Origin: Pseudomonas sp. p1(2021b)
GTDB lineage: Bacteria; Pseudomonadota; Gammaproteobacteria; Pseudomonadales; Pseudomonadaceae
Assembly: GCF_020151015.1 (NCBI RefSeq)
Contig: NZ_CP083746.1
Coordinates: 3,315,001 to 3,379,000, forward strand
DNA: 64,000 bases
Reading direction: 5' to 3'
Both the position numbers and the translations under genes were made by a program. The notes beneath the pieces were generated by a model. The model saw only the letters and a list, made by a program, of their open reading frames with translations. It did not search any database and had not been told where the DNA came from. This document shows positions 1 through 11,300 of the stretch, piece by piece; position 1 is the stretch's first letter, and every line of letters begins with the position of its first letter.

Positions 1-2665
1 GGACCGTAAGGTCTACGCCCACGGCGGCTTCCAGGAACCGCACCTGTTCCACCCATTGGAAGACGACTGGGCCGTCCCGTTCGGCTCGCCAGCACCAGTC
101 ACGCTGTCGCTGGAGCCTCCCCTGGACAACCCCGCGCAGGCGGTTTACCGCGGCTGTATCGAGGAAGTCATCAGCGATTTCCAGCAGCACGCGTATAGCA
201 CTGAACAAGCGCGCTGGGAGCGCTGGAAGCAGGTTGGCTGGCTGCTGCTGAACACCGTTCTGCCCTTCGCGCCCAAACCGGTGGCCGCCGCAGGGTGGGT
301 GTTTCAGATGGAAACCGACCTGTTATCGGTGCTGGCCCCGGAAAAGGGGCAGCCCCGCACTGACCGTATCGCAGCGCTGATCGACTTGTTGTTCAACATC
401 GCCTCGCTGCTCTGCGTCCACGCCTGGAGCAAGATCGAGCGTCTACGCCCTGTCACCCCCCGCCTCGATGCCGCCCAAGTCCAGGCGCCAGGCGAAAGCG
501 CGAGCATACCTTCGGTGGTGCTCGCCGAAGCCGAGCCCCTCCTGGAGCCTGCCTGGGCGAACGCTTCCCGTACCCTTGCCCCTGCGCAGCGCGAGGCCTT
601 GGCAAACCTGCGCGCCAGGCTGCACCCCTCTCAATTGGGCACGGCCATCCCCAACGGCCCGTGGCGCGGGCTGTACCTGCACGACGACAAAAGCTGGGCG
701 GTGGTTGACGGCCACGTCTACCAGGTCGCCTACGACACGCAGCAACAACGACCGCGCATCGTCGATCGCGACCAGAGCAAGCCGGCCGGGCCTTGGTTGT
801 TCCGGGACGAAGCCGGGCGCTGGCAGCTCGACCTGCGCCTGCGCTTGCGGGGCGGCATGCCCTTGAGCAGCCGCCTGGCGGAAATGAAACAGGCCAATCA
901 ACAGGCGCTGGCTGCGCTCGACAAAGCCATCGCCGACGACGTGGTCTACAGCAACCAGCAGCAAGCCTACCTGGACAAGGCTTCGCAAGTGGCCAACAAC
1001 AGCACCGCTGAGCCCATCCTGCGTAACTACCTTGAAAAAGCACAGGCGTTTTCAACCTTCTGGGAGCAGCATCTCAAGCGCCTGGCCGAGCGCAACGAGC
1101 GACAGCCCTTGAGAAACTACAAGATCAGCCGCGCCCACGCGCTGGGCCGCCGGATACGCTGCGAGCACTCGATTCTTGCCACACTGCGTCGCTTGCACGA
1201 TCCCCAGCGCCTGCAAATACAAGAAATGATCAAGCGCCAGCACGAGGGCTATACCCTGACCGAAAGCGACCAACAGGCGATAACCCGTCGCGTGGACAGC
1301 CTTCTACCCCTGCTGGACGCGTTGATCGCGCACAGCCAGACCGTGACCGACGCGCTCGACCAGCTCAAGCGTCTGGCCAGCCGCTCACAGCCGAAGATCA
1401 ACGAATACCTGGCGCAAGCCCAGCAAGGCTACGAAACGCCCTCCTCGCCCTTGGCCTGGCGCTTCAACCGCCTGGAAGCCTGTACCAATCGCCTGATCCT
1501 GCTCGAGCAACTGGACGATGAAGGCGGCTACTGGCTTGAGCGCTACTGGACCAACCTGGAGCTTGCGGTCGTCCAACGCCTGAAATTCTCGGACCTTGAA
1601 ACTATCGACGACGAGGTTGCGGTTCGGTTGTTGGCGAGCATGGAACAGCAGGTGAGTTCAGCGCTCCGCCAACTGGACAATTTGCGCCACCACCTGGGAC
1701 CGGCCGGCGACCTGCAGGTGTTCCCCCTGATCAAGCAGGACCTTGACGTGCTCGCCAACGATATCCGCCAACAGGCCGAGGAACGGCCCGCGTTCACACC
1801 CAACAGCACGATCAACCAATTGCGGGCACAACTACCCGGCCTGATCGAAACCCAGGACCAAGGGGTACTGCTGGGCCAAGTCAGGGCCGACGACGAAAGC
1901 ATCGTCGACGTACAGGCCCCCGACCAGATCAGCGCGACCCGCAGCTACAAGCTGGAGAACCAACGCTGGGTGCTGGTACAGCCACCTTCCCCACCCCCCA
2001 GGGCTGCAGCGCCAGGCAAGCTCAAGCACCTGCTCAAGGCCGCTCGCGCACGCATGGCCTCGGCCCGTGCGGCCATGCGTGGTTTTGGCGAACATTCGCT
2101 GACCCGCTACCTGCCTGTCGAGATCGAAGAGCTGCTGCAGCATCAGAGCCAGACGCTGGGCGGACTGAGAGAAGACATCGAACGGCGCCTGACCGCCGAT
2201 AACAGCACCGACGAAACCAGCGGCTCCGACGACGCCGCCCAGGTGGTCAAGGCCTTGGAGGACCTCAGCGCCGAGGTCACTGCGCATGCACGCTCATTGC
2301 GCATTGCCGCGGCCCTCAGGCAAAAACCCAGGATGCAGGAATTGCGCCTGTTGATCGACCAAAGTGTGGTCGAGGTTCGCCCTCAGCAGCCACGCACCGC
2401 CATGGCCAAGGTCAAGGGCAGGCCGGACAACTACCTGGACGAGTATGGGATCTACCACGAGCAAAAGCTCATCTGGGTGGCTCACTTCCACTACCGCTCC
2501 ATGGTGGCCAGCAAGGAGGCGTTCACCGCCGGCCATCTGAAACTGGCGAGCCAACGCTATGCCAAGGGCCAGACGAGCGTCGACCCGGATACCGGCCAGA
2601 CGGTGAGCGTGTACCGCAGCCCAATCCCCTTCACCGATGCCCAGCACTATTTCTTCACGGTGTAG
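1..2665 (+). CDS. Large dermonecrotic-toxin-like protein, C-terminal part (5' end outside window)
   Basis: The frame is already open at base 2, so the true start lies upstream and about 887 residues are visible; the TTG at 56 is only an internal codon. Two hydrophobic stretches (visible residues about 76-92 and 123-141) are followed by a beta-rich module (about 223-285) with the pattern GLY...W..VDG..Y.V......GPWLFRDE.GRW.L. The same order, membrane-like helices then this module, occurs in the NEL protein at 8378-12862. Long helical, probably coiled-coil stretches follow, and the end is YFFTV. This architecture is typical of the very large Pseudomonas proteins annotated as dermonecrotic toxin domain (DUF6543) proteins; no catalytic motif is visible here. 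A toxin or effector role is inferred from architecture only. It is convergent with the fatty-acid operon. Confidence 0.6.
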   Translation, partial: DRKVYAHGGFQEPHLFHPLEDDWAVPFGSPAPVTLSLEPPLDNPAQAVYRGCIEEVISDFQQHAYSTEQARWERWKQVGWLLLNTVLPFAPKPVAAAGWVFQMETDLLSVLAPEKGQPRTDRIAALIDLLFNIASLLCVHAWSKIERLRPVTPRLDAAQVQAPGESASIPSVVLAEAEPLLEPAWANASRTLAPAQREALANLRARLHPSQLGTAIPNGPWRGLYLHDDKSWAVVDGHVYQVAYDTQQQRPRIVDRDQSKPAGPWLFRDEAGRWQLDLRLRLRGGMPLSSRLAEMKQANQQALAALDKAIADDVVYSNQQQAYLDKASQVANNSTAEPILRNYLEKAQAFSTFWEQHLKRLAERNERQPLRNYKISRAHALGRRIRCEHSILATLRRLHDPQRLQIQEMIKRQHEGYTLTESDQQAITRRVDSLLPLLDALIAHSQTVTDALDQLKRLASRSQPKINEYLAQAQQGYETPSSPLAWRFNRLEACTNRLILLEQLDDEGGYWLERYWTNLELAVVQRLKFSDLETIDDEVAVRLLASMEQQVSSALRQLDNLRHHLGPAGDLQVFPLIKQDLDVLANDIRQQAEERPAFTPNSTINQLRAQLPGLIETQDQGVLLGQVRADDESIVDVQAPDQISATRSYKLENQRWVLVQPPSPPPRAAAPGKLKHLLKAARARMASARAAMRGFGEHSLTRYLPVEIEELLQHQSQTLGGLREDIERRLTADNSTDETSGSDDAAQVVKALEDLSAEVTAHARSLRIAAALRQKPRMQELRLLIDQSVVEVRPQQPRTAMAKVKGRPDNYLDEYGIYHEQKLIWVAHFHYRSMVASKEAFTAGHLKLASQRYAKGQTSVDPDTGQTVSVYRSPIPFTDAQHYFFTV

Positions 2666-2672
2666 AACGACC

Positions 2673-2692
2673 GGGGCGCCCACTGGCGCCCC
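2673..2692. terminator. GC hairpin between convergent genes, possible terminator
   Basis: A perfect 8-bp inverted repeat, GGGGCGCC-CACT-GGCGCCCC, lies 7 bases after the stop of the toxin-like gene and 7 bases before the stop of the enoyl-CoA hydratase gene on the other strand. There is no clear T-run on either side, so intrinsic termination is plausible rather than proven. Confidence 0.45.
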
Positions 2693-2699
2693 GTCTGCC

Positions 2700-3473
2700 T
2701 CAACGATCCTTGAACTGCGCCTCACGCTTGGCGATGAAGGCGGCCATGCCCTCTTTCTGGTCCTCGGTGGCGAACGCCGCGTGGAACACCCGACGCTCGA
2801 AGCGCACGCCTTCGCTCAAGGTAACTTCGAAGGCGCGGTTGACACTTTCCTTGACCATCATGCTCACCGGGATCGACTTGCTGGCGATGGTCGCGGCGAC
2901 CTTCAGGGCCTCCTCGAGCAGCTCGGCCTGTGGCACCACGCGGGCCACCAGGCCAGCGCGCTCGGCCTCTTCGGCGCCCATCAGGCGCCCGGTCAGGCAC
3001 AGCTCCATGGCCTTGGCCTTGCCCACCGCGCGGGTCAAGCGCTGGGTACCGCCCATGCCCGGCAGCACGCCCAGGTTGATCTCCGGCTGGCCGAACTTGG
3101 CGTTGTCCGCGGCCAGGATGAAGTCGCACATCATCGCCAGTTCGCAACCACCGCCCAGGGCGAAGCCGGACACCGCGGCGATGATCGGCTTGCGGCGGTT
3201 GGCGATGCGGTCGGCGTCGCTGAACAGGTCCTCTACGTAGATCTGTGGGTACTTGAGCTCGGCCATTTCCTTGATGTCGGCACCTGCGGCGAAGGCCTTG
3301 GCGGAGCCGGTGAGCACCACGCAGCCGATGTTCGGGTCTCGCTCGAGCTGGTCCAGGGCCTGGTTGATCTCGCCGACGATCTGCGCGTTCAAGGCGTTGA
3401 GCGCCTGCGGGCGGTTGAGGGTGATCAGGCCGACCTTGCCGTGGATGTCCAACAGGATGGTTTCGAATGCCAT
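2700..3473 (-). CDS. Enoyl-CoA hydratase, short-chain fatty-acid operon
   Basis: This is a 257-residue crotonase-family enzyme, expected to hydrate trans-2-enoyl-CoA to 3-hydroxyacyl-CoA in beta-oxidation. The start [10 protein letters not shown] at 3473 gives normal family length; a longer reading frame to 3587 only runs into the upstream gene. Visible crotonase features are the oxyanion-hole segment [11 protein letters not shown] and the second conserved loop [15 protein letters not shown], followed by the catalytic-Glu region [19 protein letters not shown]. It is the last gene of a five-gene operon, 13 bases after the acyl-CoA dehydrogenase stop. The order matches the P. putida fadDx/fadB2x/fadAx-type cluster (PP_2213-PP_2217 from memory). 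Confidence 0.93.
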   Translation of the reverse strand: MAFETILLDIHGKVGLITLNRPQALNALNAQIVGEINQALDQLERDPNIGCVVLTGSAKAFAAGADIKEMAELKYPQIYVEDLFSDADRIANRRKPIIAAVSGFALGGGCELAMMCDFILAADNAKFGQPEINLGVLPGMGGTQRLTRAVGKAKAMELCLTGRLMGAEEAERAGLVARVVPQAELLEEALKVAATIASKSIPVSMMVKESVNRAFEVTLSEGVRFERRVFHAAFATEDQKEGMAAFIAKREAQFKDR

Positions 3474-3486
3474 GCAGACTGCTCCT

Positions 3487-4614
3487 TCAAAGATTGCGCG
3501 CAATGACCATGCGCTGAATGTCGCTGGTGCCTTCGTAGATCTGGCAAACCCGAACGTCGCGGTAGATCCGCTCCAGCGGGAAGTCACTCAGATAGCCATA
3601 TCCGCCGAGCGTCTGCAAGGCGTCCGAACAGACCTTTTCGGCCATTTCCGAGGCGAAAAGCTTCGCCATGGACGCCTCCACCAATGCCGGGCGACCAGCA
3701 TCGCGCAGGGCCGCGGCATGCAGCACCATCTGCCGGGCCACGGCGATGCGCGTGGCCATGTCGGCCAGGCGGAAGGCCACCGCCTGGTGTTCGATCAGGG
3801 GCTTGCCGAAGCTCTGGCGCTCATTGGCATAGTCGCGTGCCACCTCGAACGCCGCGCGAGCCATGCCCACCGACTGGGCGGCGATGCCGATACGCCCGCC
3901 TTCCAGGTTGGCCAGGGCGATCTTGTAGCCTTCGCCCTCCTCACCCAGGCGGTTGGCCACCGGCACGCGCACGTTGTCGAACACGATCTGGCAGGTATCG
4001 GAGGCATGCTGGCCCAGCTTGTCCTCGACCCGCGCCACCTGGTAACCCGGTGAGTCGGTGGGCACGATGAAAGCACTGATGCCACGCTTGCCGGCTTCAG
4101 GGTCGGTCACGGCAAAGACGATCACCACCCCGGCGTTCTGCCCGGAGGTGATGAACTGCTTGCTGCCGCTGAGCACATAGTGGTCACCATCGCGGCGCGC
4201 CCGGGTCTTCAGGCTGCTGGCGTCGGAGCCGGCCTGGGGCTCGGTCAGGGCGAACGCCCCGAGCATCTGGCCGCTGGCCAGCGGCATGAGGAACTGCGCC
4301 TTCTGCTGCTCGTTGCCAAAGCGCAGGATCGGCACGCAGCCCACCGAGTTGTGCACGCTCATGATGGTCGAGCATGCCCCGTCCCCAGCGGCGATTTCCT
4401 CCAGGGCCATGGCATAGGCCACGTAGCCCGTGTCGCTGCCCCCCCACTGCTCTGGCACCAGCATGCCGAACAGGCCCAGGTCAGCCATCTCGGCGATGGC
4501 CTCGCGGGGGAAGCGGTGTTCCTTGTCCCACTGCTCGGCAAAGGGTTTCAGGCGCTCTTGCGCGAATGAGCGGACCGCGTCGGCGATCTGTTGTTGCTCG
4601 TCAGTTACCAGCAT
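3487..4614 (-). CDS. Acyl-CoA dehydrogenase, short/medium-chain type
   Basis: This 375-residue flavoenzyme should oxidise acyl-CoA to trans-2-enoyl-CoA, passing electrons to ETF. Family signatures are [18 protein letters not shown] (FAD/substrate loop) and [20 protein letters not shown] near the C-terminus. The catalytic base is the glutamate of [12 protein letters not shown], at about residue 361. The length is standard for the short/medium/branched-chain subgroup. It lies 8 bases downstream of the thiolase and 13 bases upstream of the hydratase, so all are probably one transcript. Exact chain-length preference cannot be read from the sequence; homologous P. putida enzymes act on short-chain acyl-CoA. 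Confidence 0.94.
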   Translation of the reverse strand: MLVTDEQQQIADAVRSFAQERLKPFAEQWDKEHRFPREAIAEMADLGLFGMLVPEQWGGSDTGYVAYAMALEEIAAGDGACSTIMSVHNSVGCVPILRFGNEQQKAQFLMPLASGQMLGAFALTEPQAGSDASSLKTRARRDGDHYVLSGSKQFITSGQNAGVVIVFAVTDPEAGKRGISAFIVPTDSPGYQVARVEDKLGQHASDTCQIVFDNVRVPVANRLGEEGEGYKIALANLEGGRIGIAAQSVGMARAAFEVARDYANERQSFGKPLIEHQAVAFRLADMATRIAVARQMVLHAAALRDAGRPALVEASMAKLFASEMAEKVCSDALQTLGGYGYLSDFPLERIYRDVRVCQIYEGTSDIQRMVIARNL

Positions 4615-4622
4615 GGCTCACC

Positions 4623-5816
4623 TCAGTACAGGCATTCGATGGCCATGGCCGTGGCCTCGCCACCGCCGATGCAGATGGCCGCCACGCCACGGCGCAGGTT
4701 GTTCTGGCGCAGGGCCGACAGCAGGGTCACCAGGATCCGTGCGCCGGACGCGCCGATCGGGTGGCCCAGGGCGCAAGCGCCGCCATGGATGTTGACCTTC
4801 TCGTGGGGCAGGTCCAGGTGCTTCATGGCCGCCAAGGTGACCACCGCGAAGGCTTCGTTGATCTCGAACAGGTCCACCTCGGCCAGGTTCCAGCCGGTGC
4901 GTTTGAGCAGCTTGTCGATGGCGCCGATCGGCGCGGTGGGGAACAGCGACGGCGTATCGGCGAAGGCCGCATGGCCGTGGATCACCGCCAAGGGTTTGAG
5001 GCCACGTTTTTCGGCTTCGCTGCGGCGCATCAGCACCAACGCGGCGGCGCCGTCGGAGATGGAGCTGGAGTTGGCGGCGGTCACCGTACCGCCTTCGCGG
5101 AACGCCGGGCGCAGTTGCGCGATCTTGTCCAGGCGCGCCTTGGGCGGTTGCTCATCGTCACGGATCAGGCGCGTCTGCTTGCCCTCGGTGACTTCCAGCG
5201 GCACGATCTCGGCGGCGAAGCGGCCGTTCTTGATAGCGTCCTGGGCGCGGGTCAGCGAGGCGATGGCGAACTGGTCCTGGGCCTCGCGGCTGAACCCATT
5301 GGCCTGGGCGCAATCCTCAGCGAAGGTGCCCATCAGGCGCCCCTTGTCGTAGGCGTCTTCCAGGCCGTCCATGAACATGTGGTCAATGATCTTGCCGTGG
5401 CCCATGCGGTAGCCGCCGCGAGCCTTGTCCAGCAAGTACGGGGCATTGGTCATGCTTTCCATGCCACCGGCCACCACCACCTCGGCGCTGCCGGCCAGCA
5501 GCAGGTCCTGGGCCATGATCGCCGCCTGCATGCCCGAGCCGCACATTTTGTTCAAGGTGGTGCAGGTGGTGTGCTTGTCCAGGCCTGCCCCCAGGGCGGC
5601 TTGGCGGGCCGGCGCCTGGCCGAGCCCAGCCGGCAGCACGCAACCGAACAGCACCTGCTCGACGCTGTCGCTGGCGATACCGGCGCGCTCGACCGCTGCA
5701 CGAATGGCGGCAGCGCCCAGCTGCGGTGCGGTCAGGCTCTTGAGGTCGCCCTGCAGGCCACCCATGGGCGTGCGCACGGCGCTGACGATGACGATCGGGT
5801 CGTTGGCGAGAGTCAT
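4623..5816 (-). CDS. Acetyl-CoA acyltransferase / thiolase
   Basis: This 397-residue thiolase-fold enzyme should cleave 3-ketoacyl-CoA with CoA (or condense acetyl-CoA). The acyl-enzyme cysteine is C92 in NKMCGSGM. The other conserved blocks are NEAFAVVT, GGACALGHPIGASGAR (active-site His) and the C-terminal CIGGGEATAM with the second catalytic Cys. It lies 12 bases after the dehydrogenase gene in the operon. It matches the role of FadAx in P. putida; the split between degradative and biosynthetic direction is inferred from its beta-oxidation neighbours. Confidence 0.94.
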   Translation of the reverse strand: MTLANDPIVIVSAVRTPMGGLQGDLKSLTAPQLGAAAIRAAVERAGIASDSVEQVLFGCVLPAGLGQAPARQAALGAGLDKHTTCTTLNKMCGSGMQAAIMAQDLLLAGSAEVVVAGGMESMTNAPYLLDKARGGYRMGHGKIIDHMFMDGLEDAYDKGRLMGTFAEDCAQANGFSREAQDQFAIASLTRAQDAIKNGRFAAEIVPLEVTEGKQTRLIRDDEQPPKARLDKIAQLRPAFREGGTVTAANSSSISDGAAALVLMRRSEAEKRGLKPLAVIHGHAAFADTPSLFPTAPIGAIDKLLKRTGWNLAEVDLFEINEAFAVVTLAAMKHLDLPHEKVNIHGGACALGHPIGASGARILVTLLSALRQNNLRRGVAAICIGGGEATAMAIECLY

Positions 5817-5828
5817 GTGCGGTTCTCC

Positions 5829-6596
5829 TTACTTGGCAGCCATGCGCAGGGCACCGTCGAGGCGGATCACCTCGCCGTTGAGCATGCTGTTCTCGATGAT
5901 ATGGCGGGCCAGGGCTGCGTATTCCTGCGGGCGCCCCAGGCGCGGCGGGAATGGCACGCCGGCGGCCAGCGAATCGCGGACCTCCTGGGTCATGCCGGCC
6001 ATCATGGGCGTTTCGAAGATGCCCGGGGCGATGGTCATGACGCGGATACCGAAACGTGCCAGTTCACGGGCTACCGGCAAGGTCAGGCTGGCGATGGCGC
6101 CTTTGGAGGCAGCATAGGCAGCCTGGCCGATTTGGCCGTCGTAGGCAGCGATGGAAGCGGTGTTGATGATCACGCCACGCTCGCCGCCTTCGTCCGCCTG
6201 CCCCTCGGCCATGGCTGCGGCGGCCAGGCGCAGCAGGTTGAAGCTGCCGACCAGGTTGACGTTGATGACCTTGGCGAAACTGGCCAGCCCATGGGGGCCT
6301 TGTTTGCCCAGGACCTTCTCGGCGCCGACGATGCCAGCGCAGTTGACCAGCCCGTGCAGGCTGCCGAAGGCACTGACGGCGGCCTGCACCGCCGCCTGGG
6401 CGGCCTGCTCGTCGCTGATGTCGGCCACGGCGAAGCGGGCCTGCTCGCCCAGTTCGTGGGCCTTGGCCGCGACCGCCTCGGCATTGAGATCGACCAGCAT
6501 GACCTTGGCGCCGGCTTCGACCAGCATCTGCGCGGTGGCAGCACCGAGCCCGGAGGCGGCGCCGCTGACGATGAAGTGCTTGTTGGCTATGTACAT
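5829..6596 (-). CDS. 3-hydroxyacyl-CoA dehydrogenase, SDR type (type II HADH-like)
   Basis: This 255-residue short-chain dehydrogenase/reductase resembles type II 3-hydroxyacyl-CoA dehydrogenases (FadB2x in P. putida). The NAD-binding glycine motif is SGAASGLG at residues 11-18. The catalytic residues are S148, Y161 and K165 (AAYAASKG). An acidic residue (D37 in LVDLN) after beta-2 suggests NAD rather than NADP. It replaces the FadB-type dehydrogenase in this operon and lies 12 bases from each neighbour. Confidence 0.92.
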   Translation of the reverse strand: MYIANKHFIVSGAASGLGAATAQMLVEAGAKVMLVDLNAEAVAAKAHELGEQARFAVADISDEQAAQAAVQAAVSAFGSLHGLVNCAGIVGAEKVLGKQGPHGLASFAKVINVNLVGSFNLLRLAAAAMAEGQADEGGERGVIINTASIAAYDGQIGQAAYAASKGAIASLTLPVARELARFGIRVMTIAPGIFETPMMAGMTQEVRDSLAAGVPFPPRLGRPQEYAALARHIIENSMLNGEVIRLDGALRMAAK

Positions 6597-6608
6597 GGCG
6601 TTGTTCCT

Positions 6609-8255
6609 TCAGGCGCTGGCGCGAGCGGCCAGTGCAGCTTGTTGTAGGGCGATTTCCTGATTGCGCAGGATGAAGCGTTGCAGCTTGCCGCTCGGGGTCT
6701 TGGGCAGCTCGCTGACGAATTCGATTTCCCGGGGGTAGGCATGGGCATAGAGGCGCTGGCGTACATGCTGGCGCAAGGTTTCTTGCAGTTCGACGCTGCC
6801 TTCGACGCCCTTGGCCAGTACCACGAATGCCTTGATCAGCTCGGTACGCTCGGGGTCGGGCTTGCCGATCACGGCGGCCTCGACCACAGCGGGATGTTCG
6901 ATCAGCGCGCTTTCTACATCGAACGGCCCGACCCGGTAGCCAGATGTGGTGATCACGTCGTCGCTGCGCCCGACGAAGCTGATGCTGCCGTCGGTGTTGA
7001 GCTCGACGGTGTCGCCGCTCAGGTAGTACTTGCCGACGAAGGCCTTGGTCGGCAGGCCGTGGTAGCCACCGAACCAGCACAATGGCGATTGCTCGCGGTC
7101 GACCGCCAGGATCCCCGGTTGCCCGGCCGGCAGTTCATTGCCTTGCTCATCCAGTACCACGATGCGGTGGCCGGGAATGGCGAAACCCGCCGAGCCGGGA
7201 TGCACCGGGTGCGCCAGGGCGTGGTGATTGCACAGCACCATACCCAGTTCGGTCTGGCCGTAATGGTCGTGAATGGTCACGCCCAGCTCGTCGGCGAACC
7301 AACGGATCACCTCCGGGTTGAGCGGCTCGCCGGCGCTGCTGACGACTCGCAGGCGGCCTTTGATCGGCGCCGAGAACTCGCTGCCGGCAGCGATCAGCAG
7401 GCGATAGGCCGTGGGCGACCCGGCCAGGTTGCTGATGCCATGCTTGTCGATCACCCGCGCGCAGGTTTCGACGCTGAACGGGCCATCGTAGAACGTGGTG
7501 GCATGACCCAGGGACAACGGCCCCGTGACCGCGTAGTACAAGCCATAGGCCCAGCCAGGGTCGGCCAGGTTCCAGAAGTTGTCTTCCGGGCGCAGGTCGA
7601 TGGCATCGCGCATGTAGCCCTGGAACGCGACGATGGCCCGCAGTGGCACCTCGAGTGGCTTGGCGGGGCCTGTGGTGCCCGAGGTGAACATTAGCAGGAA
7701 CGGGTCGTCGCCTGTGCGCAGCACCGGCTCGCAGTCAGCGTCGGCAGTGTCGACAGCGGTGTGGAAATCCAGCTCGCCGGCCGTTGCACCGACGGTGATG
7801 ATCGTCGGGCAGCCCTGCACCTCGTCCAGTTTGGGGCGGTTGTGGCGATCCGTGACCACCACCCGGGCATGGGATTGCTCAAGACGGTGCTCGATCGCCT
7901 TGGGGCCGAACGCCGTGAACAGTGGCTGGTAGACCGCCCCCAGGCGCCAAGTGGCAAGGATCGTCACCAGCAGCTCAGGCGTACGCGGCATCAGGCCGGC
8001 GACCCGGTCGCCGACACCGACGCCCTGCCCTTTGAGCACATTGGCGAAACGGCTGGCCAGGATTTGCAATTGGTCGAAGCTGTAGACAGCACCCTGTGCG
8101 TCGCGGTCCTCCCAGACCAACGCGGGCCGGTCGCTGCCGACATGGCGGTCGCAACATTCGACGCAGGCATTGAGCGCCTCGAGGTTGCCATGCAGCGCAC
8201 CTCGAACAGCCTGGGAATAATCGAACGAACGGGCGGCTTCGGCGTAATCACGCAT
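6609..8255 (-). CDS. Acyl-CoA synthetase (AMP-forming)
   Basis: This 548-residue adenylate-forming enzyme should activate a short or medium-chain carboxylic acid to its CoA thioester, the entry step of the operon. Visible motifs are the P-loop MFTSGTTGPAKP (A3), DHYGQTELGMV (A5), YLSGDTVELNTDGSISFVGR (A7/A8) and the catalytic lysine segment LPKTPSGKLQR (A10). The start at 8255 follows a good ribosome binding site (CAGGAG, 7 bases away). It is the first gene of the five-gene cluster. The most similar known system is the P. putida fadDx cluster; the natural substrate is unknown. Confidence 0.93.
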   Translation of the reverse strand: MRDYAEAARSFDYSQAVRGALHGNLEALNACVECCDRHVGSDRPALVWEDRDAQGAVYSFDQLQILASRFANVLKGQGVGVGDRVAGLMPRTPELLVTILATWRLGAVYQPLFTAFGPKAIEHRLEQSHARVVVTDRHNRPKLDEVQGCPTIITVGATAGELDFHTAVDTADADCEPVLRTGDDPFLLMFTSGTTGPAKPLEVPLRAIVAFQGYMRDAIDLRPEDNFWNLADPGWAYGLYYAVTGPLSLGHATTFYDGPFSVETCARVIDKHGISNLAGSPTAYRLLIAAGSEFSAPIKGRLRVVSSAGEPLNPEVIRWFADELGVTIHDHYGQTELGMVLCNHHALAHPVHPGSAGFAIPGHRIVVLDEQGNELPAGQPGILAVDREQSPLCWFGGYHGLPTKAFVGKYYLSGDTVELNTDGSISFVGRSDDVITTSGYRVGPFDVESALIEHPAVVEAAVIGKPDPERTELIKAFVVLAKGVEGSVELQETLRQHVRQRLYAHAYPREIEFVSELPKTPSGKLQRFILRNQEIALQQAALAARASA

Positions 8256-8377
8256 CGTCAGACTCCTGGTTTCTTATTGTTGGAGTGCACCATCGGTCTG
8301 ACGATAGTCGCGCCACGCCTACGGGTCGGCAATGGCCAAAGGCGTCAATCTGGATGACCGGTTTGGCCGCTCTGCCT

Positions 8378-11300
8378 TCAGCCCTTTTCCGCGGCCTGGG
8401 CCTCGAGGACCTCGTGGGTCAGTTGCTCGACCAAGACCTGCTCGGCCGACTCACGCTCGCTTTGCAAACGGCTCCAGCGTTGGGTGTACACCGTGCTCGA
8501 CAGCGCGGTTCGTTGCTCATCGAGCTGGGTGCCACGCAGCGCGTAGTGCTCGTCGATGGCAGTGAACGCATCCGGATGACGCGCCTGCAGATACGAACGC
8601 CAGAACGCGCGAGCACTCAGGCTCTCGACCAGGGCCCCGGGGGTCTCCGTTGCCTGGACGGTCCGCAGGGCATGCTGCAATTGCGCTTGGCTGACATCGG
8701 CCAGATGGGTGAAGCGCATTGAACGCGGCTGCGCGGGCAGCCCCAGCGGCTCGGCCAGACGCACGCGATAGAACAGGCTGACTTCGATAGCATCGACCAC
8801 CCTCCCGGCGGTCATACGCAGGGCGATATCCTGGGAGGCGAAACGCTCCAGCTGGTCCAGGCGGAACAGCTGACGCCCCAGGCTCAATAGCTCGCGGCCG
8901 GCGTCTTCGCTACCGGAGCGGCTCTCGGCCTGGATCACCTGCACCTGCACCAGCAGGTCACTGAACTGGCGCGCCACGCTGTCGCTGCAGCTGCGCGGCA
9001 GGTTGGCCCATTCATAGAGACGGGCGCGGGCCGCTGGGTTGTCCGCCAGGAACGCCAAGACAGACCATACCTGTTCGTTCAAGTACTCTCGGGCGCTCTG
9101 GAAATCCGCAGTGCGCTGCAATTCGCCCAACAATCGGAACAACCCGGCGCTGTCGGGCGCGGAGCTCAGGTTGTCCCACTGTGCTCGACGTTCATGTCGC
9201 ACATGCCCCTCACTGTCGTGCAACCATAGGTCACGGGTTTCGGCCAGCGCCCCCGGCTGGTCGGCCGCCGCAGGGTGAGGCAGGTGGTCGATATCCAGCG
9301 CAACCAGCCGCGCAACCTGCGATCCTGGCAACGGGTTGCCTTCCACGATGAAGGCCGCCCGGTGCACCAATGGCATCTGCAGGGTATCGTCCGGAACAGT
9401 GGCGATCTGGTTGTCACGCAGATCGATATAGCTAAGGCGCTCGCATAGCTCGAGGCCCATCGGCCAGGTAGTCAGATGGCAACGCCGCAGGCGCAACTGG
9501 TCCAACCTTGAAAGATGATTCCAACGCATGCTCAAGGCGCCCAGGGGGTTGAAACTCAAGTCCAACACCTCGAGCCTGGGCAGCGCCGCCAGGATCGCGA
9601 TACCAGCCGGGTCGAGCCGCATACCATTACGTGCCAATTGCAGGGTACGCAGCTCGGTCAGATAGGCGACACCGTCGGGCAGGCGATGCAAACGGTTGTC
9701 GGCCAGGCTAAGGCGCTGCAGGGAGCCGAAGCTGCGCAGGAACTCCGTGGATACGGCGGCAAGGTCCATGCCGGCCATCGTCAGCTCTGTGATATGACCG
9801 AACGTGACCTCTCCCGGTATTGCAGGCAATACCTGCACGGCGAAACCACTCATGTCCAGACGCATGCCTCGCGGTTGGCCGTCTGCGCCGATCACCTCCT
9901 CGGCCTGCAAACGCCAGGCCTGGCGCAACCGCTGGCCCAGGCGCTGGCGCAGGGTTCGCCTGGGTGCGTTCTGCTCGGCCGACGCCCACCGATGCAGCGC
10001 CTCGTCGAGCTGCGCATAGCTGTTCTCTTGGGCGAGCAGCACATCGAACGGCGACCCTGGCAGGTCGAGCAAGCGTGCAAGATAGGCCTGGACCCGCTCA
10101 TCGTCGAAGTGCGGATACAGGTTGCGGATACGCCCACGCAAGGTGGCCCTGGCGTCCCGGCGCACCACGGCACGACCACTGAGCGGATAGCCGAGTCGCC
10201 CATCAGCCTGGCGCCGAAGGGGGCTGGACCAGGGCGCCTGTTCTCGCCAACCAAGCAGGTTCAGCAGCGCCTTGCGTGTACTGGGCAGATGTTGTTGGAC
10301 TCGCAGGCGCAGTGCTTGTGCCGTGTCGTTGTGCGCGAGCCCCAACTGCGTCGCTTGGGCGGGGGTCAACACAGCAGCGACCGCTTGAAAGATCCCGCCC
10401 GGTTCGGCCACCGCTTCTTCGAGCGCTCGCCCACGGTAATCGTATAGGCGAAACGTTCCCGCCCGTCGCACCAGCAAGGTGCGCGCTTGCTCCTGCCCCT
10501 GAGGGGCGATCACCGCCAGACGGGGGCCGGTGTCCGACCCCTGGCGCAGCTCCAGGTTCACGGCCTGTGGCCAGTTGGGCAGGCGCGAGAGCACCGCCAG
10601 CACCAACTCGCCGCACAGGTCGCTGTCGGCACGGTTCAGGTAGACCCCTTCCAAGGCCCGTGCCAGGCGCGCCTGTTGCCGCAAGGCACGCGCCTTGCGG
10701 GCCAGCGCCAGGGGCACGCGGGCCTCGAGCAGCGCCAGACGACGCTGGTGCGCCGGCACGTCACGGATCGCTTCCTGGGCATAGGCATCCGGTAACCCGG
10801 GAAAGTCCCGCTGCAACAGGTTACGCAGGTCATCGTTGGCCAACACCTCCTGACTCAAGTAGTCGAGCAGCCCGTCGCGCAGCACGGCCTGTTCCGCCAA
10901 CAACTTTTCACGCAAGGCATCCGAAGCCAACCCCTGCATACCTGGTTGAGCCTCGCACCACGCCTGGATCTGCGGTTCGCCCGCGGTTGCGGCCTGCAAC
11001 CGTTCGAAAAAAGCCTCAATGCGCTGGTGGGCCTCGAAGCGTCGCAGGGTGTCACGCAGCTGGACTGGCAGGGGCTGGCCCTCCACCAGCAAGCCACGCA
11101 CCTGCGCCGGCTCCATGACAGCGATGCGCAGTATGTGCTGGGCATGTGCAGCGCCCAAAGGCTCAGCCAAGGGCCATAGGGTGTCCAGCATCCGTGCAGT
11201 GTCGCTCCATTGCAGCGGGTTGTCCTGGCGCAGGCGCCAGCTTCGTTCACCATTGGTCTCGACGATCGGGCCAAATGCATCCGGACGCTCGGGGTGGCGC

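Noticed and set aside
2637..3506. Long + strand frame opposite the enoyl-CoA hydratase gene
   Set aside because: It is a codon-bias shadow of a clear crotonase gene; its composition (His/Gly/Leu-rich, no motif) is typical of antisense frames in high-GC DNA.
4374..6647. 757-codon + strand frame opposite the thiolase and SDR genes
   Set aside because: Both opposite genes have full catalytic motifs; this frame has none and reads through gene boundaries.
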